Both the position numbers and the translations under genes were made by a program. A DNA stretch of 64,000 nt from Mangrovibacillus cuniculi. Its GTDB lineage: Bacteria > Bacillota > Bacilli > Bacillales > R1DC41. Shown here piece by piece: positions 28,006-36,914 of the stretch. Under the pieces are notes generated by a model, which saw only the letters and a list, made by a program, of their open reading frames with translations, made no database searches and was not told where the DNA came from. Every line of letters begins with the position of its first letter. Positions within the stretch are counted from its first letter, which is position 1. Where the stretch lies: NCBI RefSeq assembly GCF_015482585.1, contig NZ_CP049742.1, positions 1,446,501-1,510,500 of the forward strand, read 5' to 3'.

Positions 28006-28210
28006 TTAGGATCACTCACTTTCATTTAGCAATTTACAATCTTTTTTACCTGTTTGTAATGTAGTTTCTTTCATTATAGCGATATTTTATATTTCCTCAA
28101 CCATTTATAGGTAGCATAACTGTCTTTTATAGCTTCCTTCTTTCAAGTAGTATCAACAGTATATGTTTGTACCCTAAAAATAAGACAAGTAAATTACATG
28201 CTACATTACT

Positions 28211-29089
28211 TTATCGGTCTCGCTTTTCTACCCACTCTACTAATTGTAAAAGAACTTGATTATCACCACTGTAATCTTCCAATAACTCTGCCGCTTGTCT
28301 AATGTGGAATTGTAGTTTTTGTTTTGCACCTTGAAGTGTTAACAAAGAGGGATATGTACTTTTTTCCGTAGACTGGTCTTTTCCAACAGACTTTCCTATG
28401 ACTTCTTCTAGGCCTTCCACATCAAGAATATCATCTTTAATCTGAAAAGCGATTCCTAAATGATAAGAGAAATTTTCTAATTTTTTAATAGTGTCTTCAC
28501 TTGCCTCTGCAATTTTGGCACCAGCTACAATACTAAAGGTAAGTAGTTTACCTGTTTTTAGTTCATGCACTTGCTGTAATTTTTCCAAAGGTAGCGATTG
28601 TTTTTCCCCTTCCATATCCAGCATTTGTCCACCAACCATGCCTTTTGAACCAGCATGAGAGGAAAGATCGCCTATTAGATGAACTTTTTGCTGATTCGTC
28701 AGTGTAGTGGAATGAGCAATTGCTTGGAATGCAAGCGTCAATAATGCATCTCCAGCCAAGATTGCAGTAGCTTCACCAAACACAACATGATTTGTTGGCT
28801 TTCCTCTTCGAAGGCTATCATTATCCATACTTGGTAAATCATCATGAATTAAAGAATATGTATGTACCATCTCAATGGCAGCGGCTGCGTCTAATCCTTT
28901 ATCAATGTTACCACCAAGAGACTCTATTGTAGCTAATAATAAAGATGGACGCATTCTTTTTCCACCAGCCTCCATGGAATAACGCATAGATTTATGTAAG
29001 GTTTCTGCAACAGCAGCTCCATCAATCCATTCCATTATCCTTTGTTCTACAGGTGGAATATACTTACCTAACGTTTTTGCAATTTCCAT
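28211..29089 (-). CDS. ispA: Farnesyl diphosphate synthase
   Basis: This 292-residue polyprenyl synthase condenses isopentenyl diphosphate with dimethylallyl and geranyl diphosphate. The first aspartate-rich region is SLIHDDLPSMDNDSLRRGKP and the second is FQIKDDILDVEG. It follows xseB with a 2-bp gap and precedes dxs, the first enzyme of its own precursor pathway, by about 205 bp with no gene. Confidence 0.94.
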   Translation of the reverse strand: MEIAKTLGKYIPPVEQRIMEWIDGAAVAETLHKSMRYSMEAGGKRMRPSLLLATIESLGGNIDKGLDAAAAIEMVHTYSLIHDDLPSMDNDSLRRGKPTNHVVFGEATAILAGDALLTLAFQAIAHSTTLTNQQKVHLIGDLSSHAGSKGMVGGQMLDMEGEKQSLPLEKLQQVHELKTGKLLTFSIVAGAKIAEASEDTIKKLENFSYHLGIAFQIKDDILDVEGLEEVIGKSVGKDQSTEKSTYPSLLTLQGAKQKLQFHIRQAAELLEDYSGDNQVLLQLVEWVEKRDR

Positions 29090-29091
29090 TA

Positions 29092-29304
29092 TTACTCCTC
29101 ATTTTTCCCTGTTTTAGAATCTGTGACTACTTTTGTCATTTCTTCTTCTACATGTTGTAGCTTCTCATGGCACCACTTAGAAAGTTCCATTCCTTTTTGA
29201 TAATAGGTCAATGCCTCTTCTAAAGGGACATCTCCTTCTTCCAATTTTCTTACAATCACTTCTAACTCTTGCATTGTTTCTTCAAACGTTCTAGTTTTTG
29301 TCAT
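29092..29304 (-). CDS. xseB: Exodeoxyribonuclease VII small subunit
   Basis: This 70-residue subunit shows the family helix-turn-helix pair [20 protein letters not shown] and [14 protein letters not shown]. It assembles with XseA to form the processive single-strand nuclease. The ATG at 29304 is chosen because AAGGAGGAAAA lies upstream; it overlaps the end of xseA by 14 bp, which implies translational coupling. Confidence 0.93.
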   Translation of the reverse strand: MTKTRTFEETMQELEVIVRKLEEGDVPLEEALTYYQKGMELSKWCHEKLQHVEEEMTKVVTDSKTGKNEE

Positions 29305-30646
29305 GCGGTTTTTCCTCCTTCCCATTCACCGTGCAATAGAGCGTTCCATCAACCATTCGTACATGTATAGAATCATTTTCTTCCACTTGTCTAATGGATT
29401 TAATAAGATTATCTTCTTCTTTATATGTAACACTATAACCTCTGTTCATAATTGCGAGAGGGTTTAGTCCTTCAAGTTTTGTTAAAACAGTACTAAAGGA
29501 ATGAGTAGACTGTATCATATGTTTCTTCATTCCATAATTCAACTGTTGATCGAGGTACGATAAGTTTTTTTGAAGTTTTTCCACTCTGCTCAAAGGGTGC
29601 TGATTAGTCATGCGTGAAGTCAAATGTTCCATTTTCATTTTCTTATTTTCTAGTATACGAACAGGGAGTTGTTGCAGTACTTGTTCTGCTCTACTTAATC
29701 GTTCTGTAGGATACCGTAACATTAAATCCGGTCGTGTGAAAACAGGCTTATTTTGTATACTTTTCAACTTCGTCTTTTGATTTTCCATTAAATTTTTCAT
29801 AGCTAAACGAATCTGTTGCGTCTTTGTTTCGACAGTAGCTACTACATCTAGTATATTAGGAACGGCTAATTCAGCTGCAGCAGTAGGTGTAGGAGCTCTT
29901 AAATCAGCTACAAAATCAGCAATGGTAAAATCCGTTTCATGACCTACTGCTGATATGACCGGTATAGAGGACTCCTCAATAGCTCTAGCTACAATCTCTT
30001 CGTTAAATGCCCATAGTTCTTCAATAGATCCTCCACCTCGACCTACCAGTAATACGTCCAGCGTTTGATCCATATTAGCTTTTTGAATAGCTTCCACTAT
30101 TGAAGAAGGTGCTTGTGTTCCTTGAACTAATGCAGGAAATAATAAAACTTCCGCAATTGGATACCTTCGTTTAAGTGTAGTCATCATATCTTGAACTGCG
30201 GCGCCAGTTTTTGAAGTAATTAGTCCAACTTTTGCAGGATAAGCAGGTATAGATCTTTTTCGCGCTGTAGCGAATAACCCTTCCTGTTCTAGCTTTTGCT
30301 TTAGTTGTTCATATGCTACATATAGAGCACCTTTGCCGTCTGGCTCCATTGCATGCACATATAACTGGTATTGCCCAGTTTGTTCGTAAACAGACACATC
30401 CGCTTCTACAAAAACGTTCATTCCACTTTCCGGTTTAAATGGTAAGTTTTTTGCTGCCGAAGAAAACATCACTGCTAAAATTCGAGCATGTTCATCTTTT
30501 AATGTAAAATAAATGTGTCCACTAGTATGTATTTTCACATTGGATAATTCCCCTTTTACCCAAACGCGCTTTAAATAAGGATCTACGTCAAACTTCTTTT
30601 TGATGTATTTTGTTAAAGAACGAACGGTAATAAAAGTAGTTTGCAT
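29291..30646 (-). CDS. xseA: Exodeoxyribonuclease VII large subunit
   Basis: This 451-residue catalytic subunit begins with an OB-fold ([20 protein letters not shown]) followed by the nuclease domain, with [36 protein letters not shown] and [21 protein letters not shown] coiled-coil region binds XseB subunits. The gene is separated from folD by an insertion sequence and repeats, whereas in B. subtilis the two are adjacent in one operon. Confidence 0.95.
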   Translation of the reverse strand: MQTTFITVRSLTKYIKKKFDVDPYLKRVWVKGELSNVKIHTSGHIYFTLKDEHARILAVMFSSAAKNLPFKPESGMNVFVEADVSVYEQTGQYQLYVHAMEPDGKGALYVAYEQLKQKLEQEGLFATARKRSIPAYPAKVGLITSKTGAAVQDMMTTLKRRYPIAEVLLFPALVQGTQAPSSIVEAIQKANMDQTLDVLLVGRGGGSIEELWAFNEEIVARAIEESSIPVISAVGHETDFTIADFVADLRAPTPTAAAELAVPNILDVVATVETKTQQIRLAMKNLMENQKTKLKSIQNKPVFTRPDLMLRYPTERLSRAEQVLQQLPVRILENKKMKMEHLTSRMTNQHPLSRVEKLQKNLSYLDQQLNYGMKKHMIQSTHSFSTVLTKLEGLNPLAIMNRGYSVTYKEEDNLIKSIRQVEENDSIHVRMVDGTLYCTVNGKEEKPHDKN

Positions 30647-30731
30647 CTCATCGACCTCCTTTCTACTAATTCTTCTTTTTAATTATTTCAATTTTACCCT
30701 TTTTGCCTAGTAAATGAAAGTGATAGGATGT

Positions 30732-30854
30732 AGAGAAAAGCGAAAGGCGCGCGTTTAGCCGCGGCAGGAAACTTCTGAAGACCTATGAGGCAGCTCCTCA
30801 GCCACCACAGGGCTTTCGGAGTTTCCTGAGCGGTTGCGCACCTAGAGCTAGACA
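30732..30854. repeat. Long form of dispersed repeat A, imperfect palindrome
   Basis: The ends AGAAAAGCGAAAGG and GAGCGGTTGCGCACCTAG match the short copy at 765-805. Inside, CAGGAAACT pairs with AGTTTCCTG and TGAGG with CCTCA, so the whole can fold into a long cruciform or hairpin. No ORF is present. It looks like a MITE or REP-like element. The 30647-31146 gap holds no gene. Confidence 0.6.
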
Positions 30855-30907
30855 CCCCTTCAGGTAATGATACTCAGTTAAGTAGCGACCATATCATTAG
30901 ATCAGAA

Positions 30908-30935
30908 TCGAGTTGTTACCAGTGACTTAACAAAA
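30908..30935 (+). repeat. Dispersed hairpin repeat C, degenerate copy
   Basis: TCGAGTTGTTACCAGTGACT followed by TAACAAAA resembles the copies at 854-885 and 48282-48313 with several substitutions. The GTTAC pairing potential is partly kept. Confidence 0.4.
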
Positions 30936-30981
30936 GTGGAAGCTGCGCTTATGTGGAAAGGGTAAACACAAGAAAAAGTAA

Positions 30982-31014
30982 TAACAGGTGCATTCTTTAA
31001 GAATGCACCTGTTA
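30982..31014 (-). terminator. Perfect 33-bp palindrome, probable terminator downstream of folD
   Basis: TAACAGGTGCATTC and GAATGCACCTGTTA flank TTTAA. On the minus strand it is followed by TTACTTTTTCTT. It would end transcription coming from folD or from the insertion sequence before xseA, splitting the ancestral accB-to-argR cluster. Confidence 0.6.
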
Positions 31015-31078
31015 TAGTCTGTGTAACAATTAAAATAATTTAGAACTGCAGAAATAATGTATTACTTTACTAAAGTTT

Positions 31079-31146
31079 GGGGTTGGAGCGGAAGGGGGCG
31101 ACTCCTGCGGAAAAGGTGGGTAGCTGAGACCCCACAGGAGGTAGGA
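31079..31146. repeat. Left half of dispersed repeat B, interrupted by the insertion sequence
   Basis: GC-rich sequence GGAGCGGAAGGGGGCGACTC continuing to GAGACCCCACAGGAG, unlike the AT-rich surroundings. It is the beginning of a palindromic intergenic element whose other half lies at 32578-32650, on the far side of the insertion sequence. Confidence 0.6.
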
Positions 31147-31178
31147 TGAACTGCCCCCTGAAATTGGACACAGATTAT

Positions 31179-32033
31179 TTAAGCTGCTTGCTCATAATTT
31201 CTTCTATAGGCAACTGGGCTTTTTCTATTTAGTTTAGATTTAATTCTTAAGTTATTGTAGTAAAAAATGTAATTTTCTAATTCATGTATGAAGTGCTCTA
31301 CACTCTCAAATTGTTCTAACTGTATAAATTCTGATTTAAATATCCCAAAGAAGTTCTCTATAACTGCGTTATCGTAACAGTTTCCTTTTCTAGACATACT
31401 TTGGGTGATATTGTGATCTTTCAATAATCGACGATATTGGGGCATTCGATAATGCCACCCCTGATCTGAGTGAATTAATAAATCATCACTTGTTTTTTTA
31501 CGAGTAAGGGCTTGGAGCATCATATTTTCTACTAAATCGTATGTCGGTCTTGTTTGAAGGGTATAGGAAATAATCTCACCATTAAATAAATCTAATATAG
31601 GTGAGAAATATAGTTTCTGTCCAAATAGTTTAAATTCCGTAATATCTGTCACCCATTTTTGATTGGGCTTTGAGGCATGGAAATTACGATTTAATATGTT
31701 TTCAGAAGCTTTTCCGAACCCACTGATGTACGATTGATATTTTTTCATTCTTACTATACAGCGTAACCCCAAATCACCCATGATACGATAGACTTTCTTT
31801 TTGTTTATACAGTGACCCTTTTCTTGGAGAATGTCTGTAATTCGTCTATATCCTAATCGACCTTTATGTTTTTTATAGATGAATTTAATGCGTCGTTTCC
31901 ATTTTCGATCAGGATCTTTTCTTTGCCAACACTTCACAATGAAATAGTAAGTGCTTCTTGAAATTCTAGCTACTTTAACTAGGTCTTTAACGGGGAATTC
32001 ATGCCTTAGTTCATATATTACCTTGGCTTTCAT
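31179..32033 (-). CDS. IS150-type transposase OrfB (DDE integrase domain)
   Basis: This 284-residue protein carries an N-terminal HTH_21-type region (LGYRRITDILQEKGHCINKK) and the retroviral-integrase-like catalytic core. The DDE residues are visible in WVTDITEF, IHSDQGWHY and NAVIENFFG. Its ATG overlaps the orfA stop (ATGA) in the -1 frame, so it may be made as an OrfAB fusion by frameshifting and also separately. No disruption is seen. Confidence 0.9.
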   Translation of the reverse strand: MKAKVIYELRHEFPVKDLVKVARISRSTYYFIVKCWQRKDPDRKWKRRIKFIYKKHKGRLGYRRITDILQEKGHCINKKKVYRIMGDLGLRCIVRMKKYQSYISGFGKASENILNRNFHASKPNQKWVTDITEFKLFGQKLYFSPILDLFNGEIISYTLQTRPTYDLVENMMLQALTRKKTSDDLLIHSDQGWHYRMPQYRRLLKDHNITQSMSRKGNCYDNAVIENFFGIFKSEFIQLEQFESVEHFIHELENYIFYYNNLRIKSKLNRKSPVAYRRNYEQAA

Positions 32034-32524
32034 TTCTTTGGTGATTTTTCCTGAACTAAGGCTTTCAACTTTTTTAAATAAGCATTTTCCATTCTCAGAT
32101 AATCCAGTTCTTTTTGAAGTTCTTCTATTGATGGATTTGATTGTTTATCTTGTTTGGTATTTTTTGATTTGGTCATGTCTACTAGCCTCACTTCTTCTTG
32201 AAAGGCTTGGGATCCTTGACTTTCCCACTTCCTAATCCATTTACGCACCATAGAAGGATCAGGAATTTGAAAAATAGCAGCTGCTTTCCTAATAGAATAG
32301 TCCAAGCCTTTAACGGATTTAATTACTTTTAGTTTAAAGGCTGAAGAATAGTTTGTATAGGGAAAGGAAAACGCAGTATCTCCATGATAGTGAACTAATG
32401 CCACCCAATGTCGAAGGACCGAAGGATCAATTCCTAGTTCTTTGGATAACGAGCGATAACTTACATTTTCAGTTTGATATCGATAAACAGCAAGTAACTT
32501 TTGTTCTTTAGAAAATTGGGACAA
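32030..32524 (-). CDS. IS150-type transposase OrfA (helix-turn-helix)
   Basis: About 164 residues are encoded, with two helix-turn-helix units (YRSLSKELGIDPSVLRHWV and SIRKAAAIFQIPDPSMVRKW) and a C-terminal leucine-zipper-like segment (ELQKELDYLRMENAYLKKL). The TTG at 32524 is taken as start because GGAGGT lies 9 nt upstream and inside the element; the open frame extends past the terminal repeat but that part is not expected to be translated. Confidence 0.82.
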   Translation of the reverse strand: MSQFSKEQKLLAVYRYQTENVSYRSLSKELGIDPSVLRHWVALVHYHGDTAFSFPYTNYSSAFKLKVIKSVKGLDYSIRKAAAIFQIPDPSMVRKWIRKWESQGSQAFQEEVRLVDMTKSKNTKQDKQSNPSIEELQKELDYLRMENAYLKKLKALVQEKSPKK

Positions 32525-32577
32525 AAAAACACACCTCCAACTGTGGAATGTGTGTCCAACAATTGGGGTGCAGTTCA

Positions 32578-32650
32578 AGAGCGCAGCGACCACGACGAGG
32601 AGGCTCAGATGCCCGCCCCGCGGAAAGCGTCCCCCTGGAGCGGAAATCCC
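32578..32650. repeat. Right half of dispersed repeat B
   Basis: GCGCAGCGACCACGACGAGG continuing to GGAAAGCGTCCCCCTGGAG completes the GC-rich palindromic element begun at 31079. GGGGGCG on the left can pair with CGTCCCCC here, apart from one mismatch. Confidence 0.6.
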
Positions 32651-32685
32651 TGTGCAGTTACTTGGTGTTTGTCCAACCTTATCTA

Positions 32686-33564
32686 TTACCTAGAAGTATA
32701 AGAATAAGCGGACGTTAACAACCGATGCCTCGCTGCTTCGATTGTGTTATTTAATAACATGGTAATCGTCATTGGGCCTACTCCACCAGGAACTGGGGTA
32801 ATAGCCGATACTAACGATAAAAGTTCATTGTACTCGACATCTCCACAAAGCTTCCCTTCTTCATCTCGATTCATCCCAACATCCACAACAACAGCTCCAG
32901 GTTTTACGTGATTCTTTGTAATTAACCCTTTTACTCCAACAGCTGATATTAGTACATCTGCCTGTTTTGTAACTGCAGAAAGATTTTGCGTACGAGAGTG
33001 TGCAATGGTAACCGTGGCATTTTCTTGAAGAAGAAGTTGCGCCATTGGTTTTCCAACAATGTTAGATCTACCAACTATCACAGCGTTCTTCCCTTCTAAA
33101 TCAACACCATAGTACTCTAGCATCTTCATTATTCCATAGGGAGTACATGACTTTAATCCCGGTAAACCAATAGATAATCTACCTACGTTAACAGGATGAA
33201 ATCCATCAACGTCTTTATCGGGAGAAATTGCTTCAATGACTCTTTGTTCGTGAATATGCTCTGGGAGAGGAAGTTGTACCAAGATCCCATCAATATGTTG
33301 CAAACGATTATATTGTTCTACAATTGTTAAAAGTTCCACTTCCGACGTTTCTTCTGGAAGTTCAATTAGTTCAAAATGAAAACCTAAAGCCTCTGCTGCT
33401 TTCTTTTTCATATTGACATATGTTCTAGATGCTTGATTGTTTCCAACCAACACAACTGCCAATCCAGGTTGATGACCTTTTTCAACTAATTCTTTACATT
33501 CTTCTTGCAATGAACTTCTTAATGATGCAGATACTTCTCGTCCGTCTAATATAGTCGGTTTCAT
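32686..33564 (-). CDS. folD: Bifunctional methylenetetrahydrofolate dehydrogenase / methenyl-THF cyclohydrolase
   Basis: This 292-residue enzyme interconverts 5,10-methylene-, methenyl- and 10-formyl-tetrahydrofolate. Family signatures are YVNMKKKAAEALGF with the catalytic lysine, QLPLPEHI, KDVDGFHPVN, VIVGRSNIVGKPMAQLLL and TPVPGGVGPMTITMLL. The ATG at 33564 follows GGAGGGAT. It is a few residues longer than usual at the C-terminus, ending about 35 bp from repeat B. It was presumably transcribed into xseA before the insertions. Confidence 0.95.
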   Translation of the reverse strand: MKPTILDGREVSASLRSSLQEECKELVEKGHQPGLAVVLVGNNQASRTYVNMKKKAAEALGFHFELIELPEETSEVELLTIVEQYNRLQHIDGILVQLPLPEHIHEQRVIEAISPDKDVDGFHPVNVGRLSIGLPGLKSCTPYGIMKMLEYYGVDLEGKNAVIVGRSNIVGKPMAQLLLQENATVTIAHSRTQNLSAVTKQADVLISAVGVKGLITKNHVKPGAVVVDVGMNRDEEGKLCGDVEYNELLSLVSAITPVPGGVGPMTITMLLNNTIEAARHRLLTSAYSYTSR

Positions 33565-33585
33565 GGTATATCCCTCCAATTTTGT

Positions 33586-33969
33586 TTAGCCTTGGTGTAT
33601 TTTTGCTAATACACTATTCACAAACTTACTAGATTGATCATCACCAAACGTCTTCGCAATTTCAACAGCTTCATTCATTACTACTTTATCTGGAGTTTCT
33701 GTTTGAAACTTCAATTCGTACGTAGCTAATCTAATGACATTTCGATCAATCTTCGCTAATCTGTTGACTGTCCAGTTTTCTAGATTAGATTGGATTGTTT
33801 GATCAATTTCTTCTTTATTTTCCCAAGTACCTTCCACAAGTGAAGACAAAAAAGTATCTACTTGCTCATCTTCTACGACGTGAGATAAAGCTTCTTTCAC
33901 TGTCAAATCGCTTCCATCTAGCTGAAATAATACTTGTAAAGCTTTAGTCCGTGCTTCTCTTCTTTTCAT
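33586..33969 (-). CDS. nusB: Transcription antitermination factor NusB
   Basis: This 127-residue all-helical protein (REARTKALQVLFQLDGSDL, YELKFQTETPDKVVMNEAVE, KTFGDDQSSKFVNSVLAKI) is a standard-length NusB. With NusE/S10 it binds boxA in rRNA leaders for antitermination. It lies between yqhY and folD; a strong terminator upstream at 34167-34207 suggests a separate promoter in the 253-bp gap. Confidence 0.94.
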   Translation of the reverse strand: MKRREARTKALQVLFQLDGSDLTVKEALSHVVEDEQVDTFLSSLVEGTWENKEEIDQTIQSNLENWTVNRLAKIDRNVIRLATYELKFQTETPDKVVMNEAVEIAKTFGDDQSSKFVNSVLAKIHQG

Positions 33970-34166
33970 AAATGAACTCCTTTTAGTCCTACTTTTACGT
34001 GTATTTGTTCACTAAGTTAGTTTTATAAATCAAATAATAACACAGAAGGCGAAACATTCACAGAAATTCTAACGAAATAAACGGAAATTGGTTTATTAAC
34101 ATCTAATTTAATTACATTTTTCTGAAAAATGTTCGCAATTTAATAAACTAGTTAACTAAACAATAA

Positions 34167-34207
34167 AGAGGTTGGAGCAAAACATATGTCGTTTTGCTCC
34201 AACCTCT
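34167..34207 (-). terminator. Strong hairpin between yqhY and nusB
   Basis: A perfect 17-bp stem, AGAGGTTGGAGCAAAAC with its complement, encloses a 7-nt loop. On the minus strand the stem is followed by TTTATTG, so it can end the accB-accC-yqhY transcript. Confidence 0.75.
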
Positions 34208-34222
34208 ATGAACCATTCTATC

Positions 34223-34633
34223 TTATATAGAATCGATTTCTTGTGGTTCTATCTTCTGGTTTTCAAATTGAACACCAACTACATGTACGTTAACTTCTGT
34301 AGCTTCAAGTGCAGTCATGTTTGATAGTGCTTGACGAACATTATCTTGAATTTTTTGCGCCACAGTCGGGATAGAAACCCCAAACATCATAGAACAGTAT
34401 ACATCAATAGAAATCCCATCTTCTGTAAGCTCTACCTTAACGCCTTTACCATGATTTTTCTTACCTAGTCTTTCTACAACACCAGCTGCAAAGTTACCGC
34501 GCATTTGCGCAACTCCTTCAATCTCAGATGCTGCAATTCCAGCGATTACTTCAATAACCTCTGGTGCAATTTCAACTTTTCCAAGACTATTTTTATCGTG
34601 ACCGATATCTAGTACATGATTCGTTTCTGCCAT
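34223..34633 (-). CDS. yqhY: Asp23/Gls24 family envelope stress protein YqhY
   Basis: This 136-residue Asp23/DUF322 protein shows EVIEVIAGIAASEIEGVAQM and VKVELTEDGISIDVYCSMMFG. In B. subtilis YqhY is encoded with accBC and has been linked to control of acetyl-CoA carboxylase; loss of yqhY selects suppressors in acc genes. The same linkage is kept here, 13 bp after accC. Confidence 0.92.
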   Translation of the reverse strand: MAETNHVLDIGHDKNSLGKVEIAPEVIEVIAGIAASEIEGVAQMRGNFAAGVVERLGKKNHGKGVKVELTEDGISIDVYCSMMFGVSIPTVAQKIQDNVRQALSNMTALEATEVNVHVVGVQFENQKIEPQEIDSI

Positions 34634-34646
34634 TTTGGCACCCCCA

Positions 34647-36002
34647 TTAATTACTTTTCATCACATCATATGTTTCAAGGAACTTCGTATTAAAGTCTCC
34701 CTCAACAAATACCTCATGTTCTAATAAACGCAAGTGAAAAGGAATCGTTGTATGAACACCTTCAATAACAAATTCCCCTAGAGCACGTTTCATTCTTGCA
34801 ATTGCTTCTTCACGAGTATCACCGTAAGTAATAACTTTAGCAATCATAGAATCATAATAAGGTGGAATAGTATACCCAGGATATGCCGCAGAATCCACTC
34901 GCACACCTAACCCACCAGGAGGAAGATATAGATCGATCTTTCCAGCGGATGGCATAAAGTTTTTCTCTGGGTTCTCTGCGTTTATTCTACATTCAATTGA
35001 CCAACCCGTAAAGGTAACATCATCTTGCTTCATACTTAGCGGTATGTTAGAGGCTACACGAATTTGTTCCTTAATTAAATCTACACCAGTAACCATTTCT
35101 GTTACGGGATGTTCCACTTGGATACGTGTGTTCATCTCCATGAAATAAAATGTAGACTCACGATGGTCATATATAAATTCTACCGTTCCTGCACCAGAAT
35201 ATGCAACTGCTTTTGCTGCTTTTACAGCTGCATCTCCCATTTCAGCTCTTTTTTTAGGGGTAATAGCTGGAGATGGCGTCTCTTCTAGTAGCTTTTGAAG
35301 ACGACGTTGAATGGAACAATCACGTTCACCTAAGTGAATAGCGTTACCGAAGTTATCTGCTAAAACTTGAATTTCTACATGTCGGAAATCCTCAATATAT
35401 TTTTCTAAATAAAGACCTGGATTACCAAATGAAGTCATCGCTTCTTGTTGCGTAACTTTCATACCCTTCTCAAGCTCCGTTTCTGTTCTTGCTACACGGA
35501 TACCTTTCCCTCCACCACCAGCTGTGGCTTTAATAATGACAGGGTAGCCAATTCTTTCTGCAATTCTTTTGGCATCATCCACATCTTGAACTAATCCGGT
35601 GGAACCAGGAACGATTGGTACTCCCGCTTCTTTCATTGTTTCTCTAGCGATATCTTTTGTCCCCATCTTGGTAATTGCCTCTGGAGATGGTCCTATAAAG
35701 GTAATATTACAATCGCGACAAATCTCAGCAAAGTCAGCATTCTCAGCTAAGAATCCATAACCGGGGTGGATTGCATCACAATCTGTTAATTTAGCAACAC
35801 TAATAATATTTGTCGTGTTTAGGTAGCTGTCTTTAGAGGCTTTAGGTCCAATACAATACGCCTCATCTGCTAACTGTACATGAAGTGCATCTCGATCCGC
35901 TTCGGAAAATACCGCTACCGATTCTATTCCAAGCTCTCTACAAGCACGAATAATACGAACCGCGATTTCCCCACGATTAGCAATTAATACTTTTCTAATC
36001 AC
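34647..36002 (-). CDS. accC: Acetyl-CoA carboxylase biotin carboxylase subunit
   Basis: This 451-residue ATP-grasp enzyme carboxylates biotin on AccB in the first step of fatty acid synthesis. It contains [20 protein letters not shown], the glycine-rich ATP loop [16 protein letters not shown], and [16 protein letters not shown] with catalytic residues. Length is normal. It follows accB by 38 bp and is co-transcribed with yqhY. Confidence 0.96.
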   Translation of the reverse strand: MIRKVLIANRGEIAVRIIRACRELGIESVAVFSEADRDALHVQLADEAYCIGPKASKDSYLNTTNIISVAKLTDCDAIHPGYGFLAENADFAEICRDCNITFIGPSPEAITKMGTKDIARETMKEAGVPIVPGSTGLVQDVDDAKRIAERIGYPVIIKATAGGGGKGIRVARTETELEKGMKVTQQEAMTSFGNPGLYLEKYIEDFRHVEIQVLADNFGNAIHLGERDCSIQRRLQKLLEETPSPAITPKKRAEMGDAAVKAAKAVAYSGAGTVEFIYDHRESTFYFMEMNTRIQVEHPVTEMVTGVDLIKEQIRVASNIPLSMKQDDVTFTGWSIECRINAENPEKNFMPSAGKIDLYLPPGGLGVRVDSAAYPGYTIPPYYDSMIAKVITYGDTREEAIARMKRALGEFVIEGVHTTIPFHLRLLEHEVFVEGDFNTKFLETYDVMKSN

Positions 36003-36040
36003 TGGTTCTCCTCCTTATGTAAGTCGGTTTAAGTTTCCTA

Positions 36041-36547
36041 TTATATTGGTCTAACAGAGAATAATTGTTGACCATACTCTACTAGTTGGCCATCTTTCAC
36101 TAATACTTCCACAATTTCTCCTTCTACTTCCGCTTCAATTTCATTAAATAGTTTCATAGCTTCGACAATACAAACAACGGAATCTTTTGTTACTTTAGAT
36201 CCTGCTTGTACATATGGTGGTGTGTCTGGTGATGATGCTTGATAGAACGTTCCAACCATTGGCGAAGTGACATACTGTAAGTTTTCTACTTTTTCATTTA
36301 CAGGTTCTACTGCTACTTTTTCTAAAGCTGCAACCGACTTCTCTTGAGTTGGAGCTACTTGTGATGTAGTTTGTGGCACTGCTGTTGGAGCAGAAACTTG
36401 CACTGGAGCAGGATTTTCCGCAACTTGTACAGCACCATTTACTTTTTTCATCTTTATGGATGTTCCATTTTGTTCAAGTTCAAATTCATGAATAGTTGAT
36501 TCGTCAATTAATTTTATCATTTCTCTAATTTCTTGTATTTTTAGCAC
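36041..36547 (-). CDS. accB: Acetyl-CoA carboxylase biotin carboxyl carrier protein
   Basis: This 168-residue carrier starts with the conserved [17 protein letters not shown], has a Pro/Ala/Val-rich linker (about 50-85) and a C-terminal biotinyl domain with the modified lysine at K132 in EAMKLFNE; the family form is usually EAMKLMNE. GTG at 36547 is taken as the start because GGGGAG lies 9 nt upstream and the resulting N-terminus matches other BCCPs. A TTGAAT-N18-TATCAT pair in the upstream gap could be its promoter. Confidence 0.94.
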   Translation of the reverse strand: MLKIQEIREMIKLIDESTIHEFELEQNGTSIKMKKVNGAVQVAENPAPVQVSAPTAVPQTTSQVAPTQEKSVAALEKVAVEPVNEKVENLQYVTSPMVGTFYQASSPDTPPYVQAGSKVTKDSVVCIVEAMKLFNEIEAEVEGEIVEVLVKDGQLVEYGQQLFSVRPI

Positions 36548-36749
36548 AGTCTTGTACTCCCCTTCCAACATTATGACTAGCTACTAATATGATACGATAA
36601 CACCTAGTCTAAATTCAATCTTTTTGTGGTATGACCACCTATTTTATTCTACAATACATTTCGGTAAACGCTACCAAAATTCCTGCTTTATCATGAATTT
36701 TCAAGGTTAATTAACAAAATTTCTGATTGGTGGACTTTAAAGATAACAG

Positions 36750-36786
36750 AAAAACAGATGGTTCTTGCAGAGACCCATCTGTTTTT
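36750..36786 (-). terminator. Terminator of the spoIIIA operon
   Basis: AAAAACAGATGG (36750-36761) pairs with CCATCTGTTTTT (36775-36786). It lies in the 367-bp gap between spoIIIAH and accB, which holds no gene. A second hairpin closer to spoIIIAH, TTCTTCTCT (36829-36837) with AGAGAAGAA (36852-36860), has no T-run. Confidence 0.75.
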
Positions 36787-36914
36787 CGTCATGTATGAAA
36801 TTAAGGTTATTGACCTCTTAGATGAGGCTTCTTCTCTCCATCCTAGGGATTAGAGAAGAAACCAGTGACAAATTTGACCTGTCTAGCTTCTAATGCAAAA
36901 CTGTTCGTTTTTCT

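Larger units (their letters stand above)
31147..32577 (-). mobile_element. IS3-family insertion sequence, IS150 subgroup, apparently complete
   Basis: A 1431-bp element is bounded by imperfect inverted repeats. The left end TGAACTGCCCCC..TTGGACACA and the complement of the right end TGAACTGCACCCC..TTGGACACA share about 20 positions. It contains two overlapping ORFs, orfA and orfB, in the IS150 arrangement. Flanking trinucleotides are GGA and AGA, so no exact target duplication is seen. It lies inside repeat B, which dates it after that repeat. Confidence 0.88.

Noticed and set aside
32030-32033. Frameshift mutation between transposase orfA and orfB
   Set aside because: An ATGA overlap with orfB in the -1 frame is the normal arrangement of IS150-group elements.
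36548-36749. FapR or CcpA operator before accB
   Set aside because: Segments such as TTTAGACTAGGTGTTA and GGTAGCGTTTACC only loosely resemble the consensus sites, with several mismatches.
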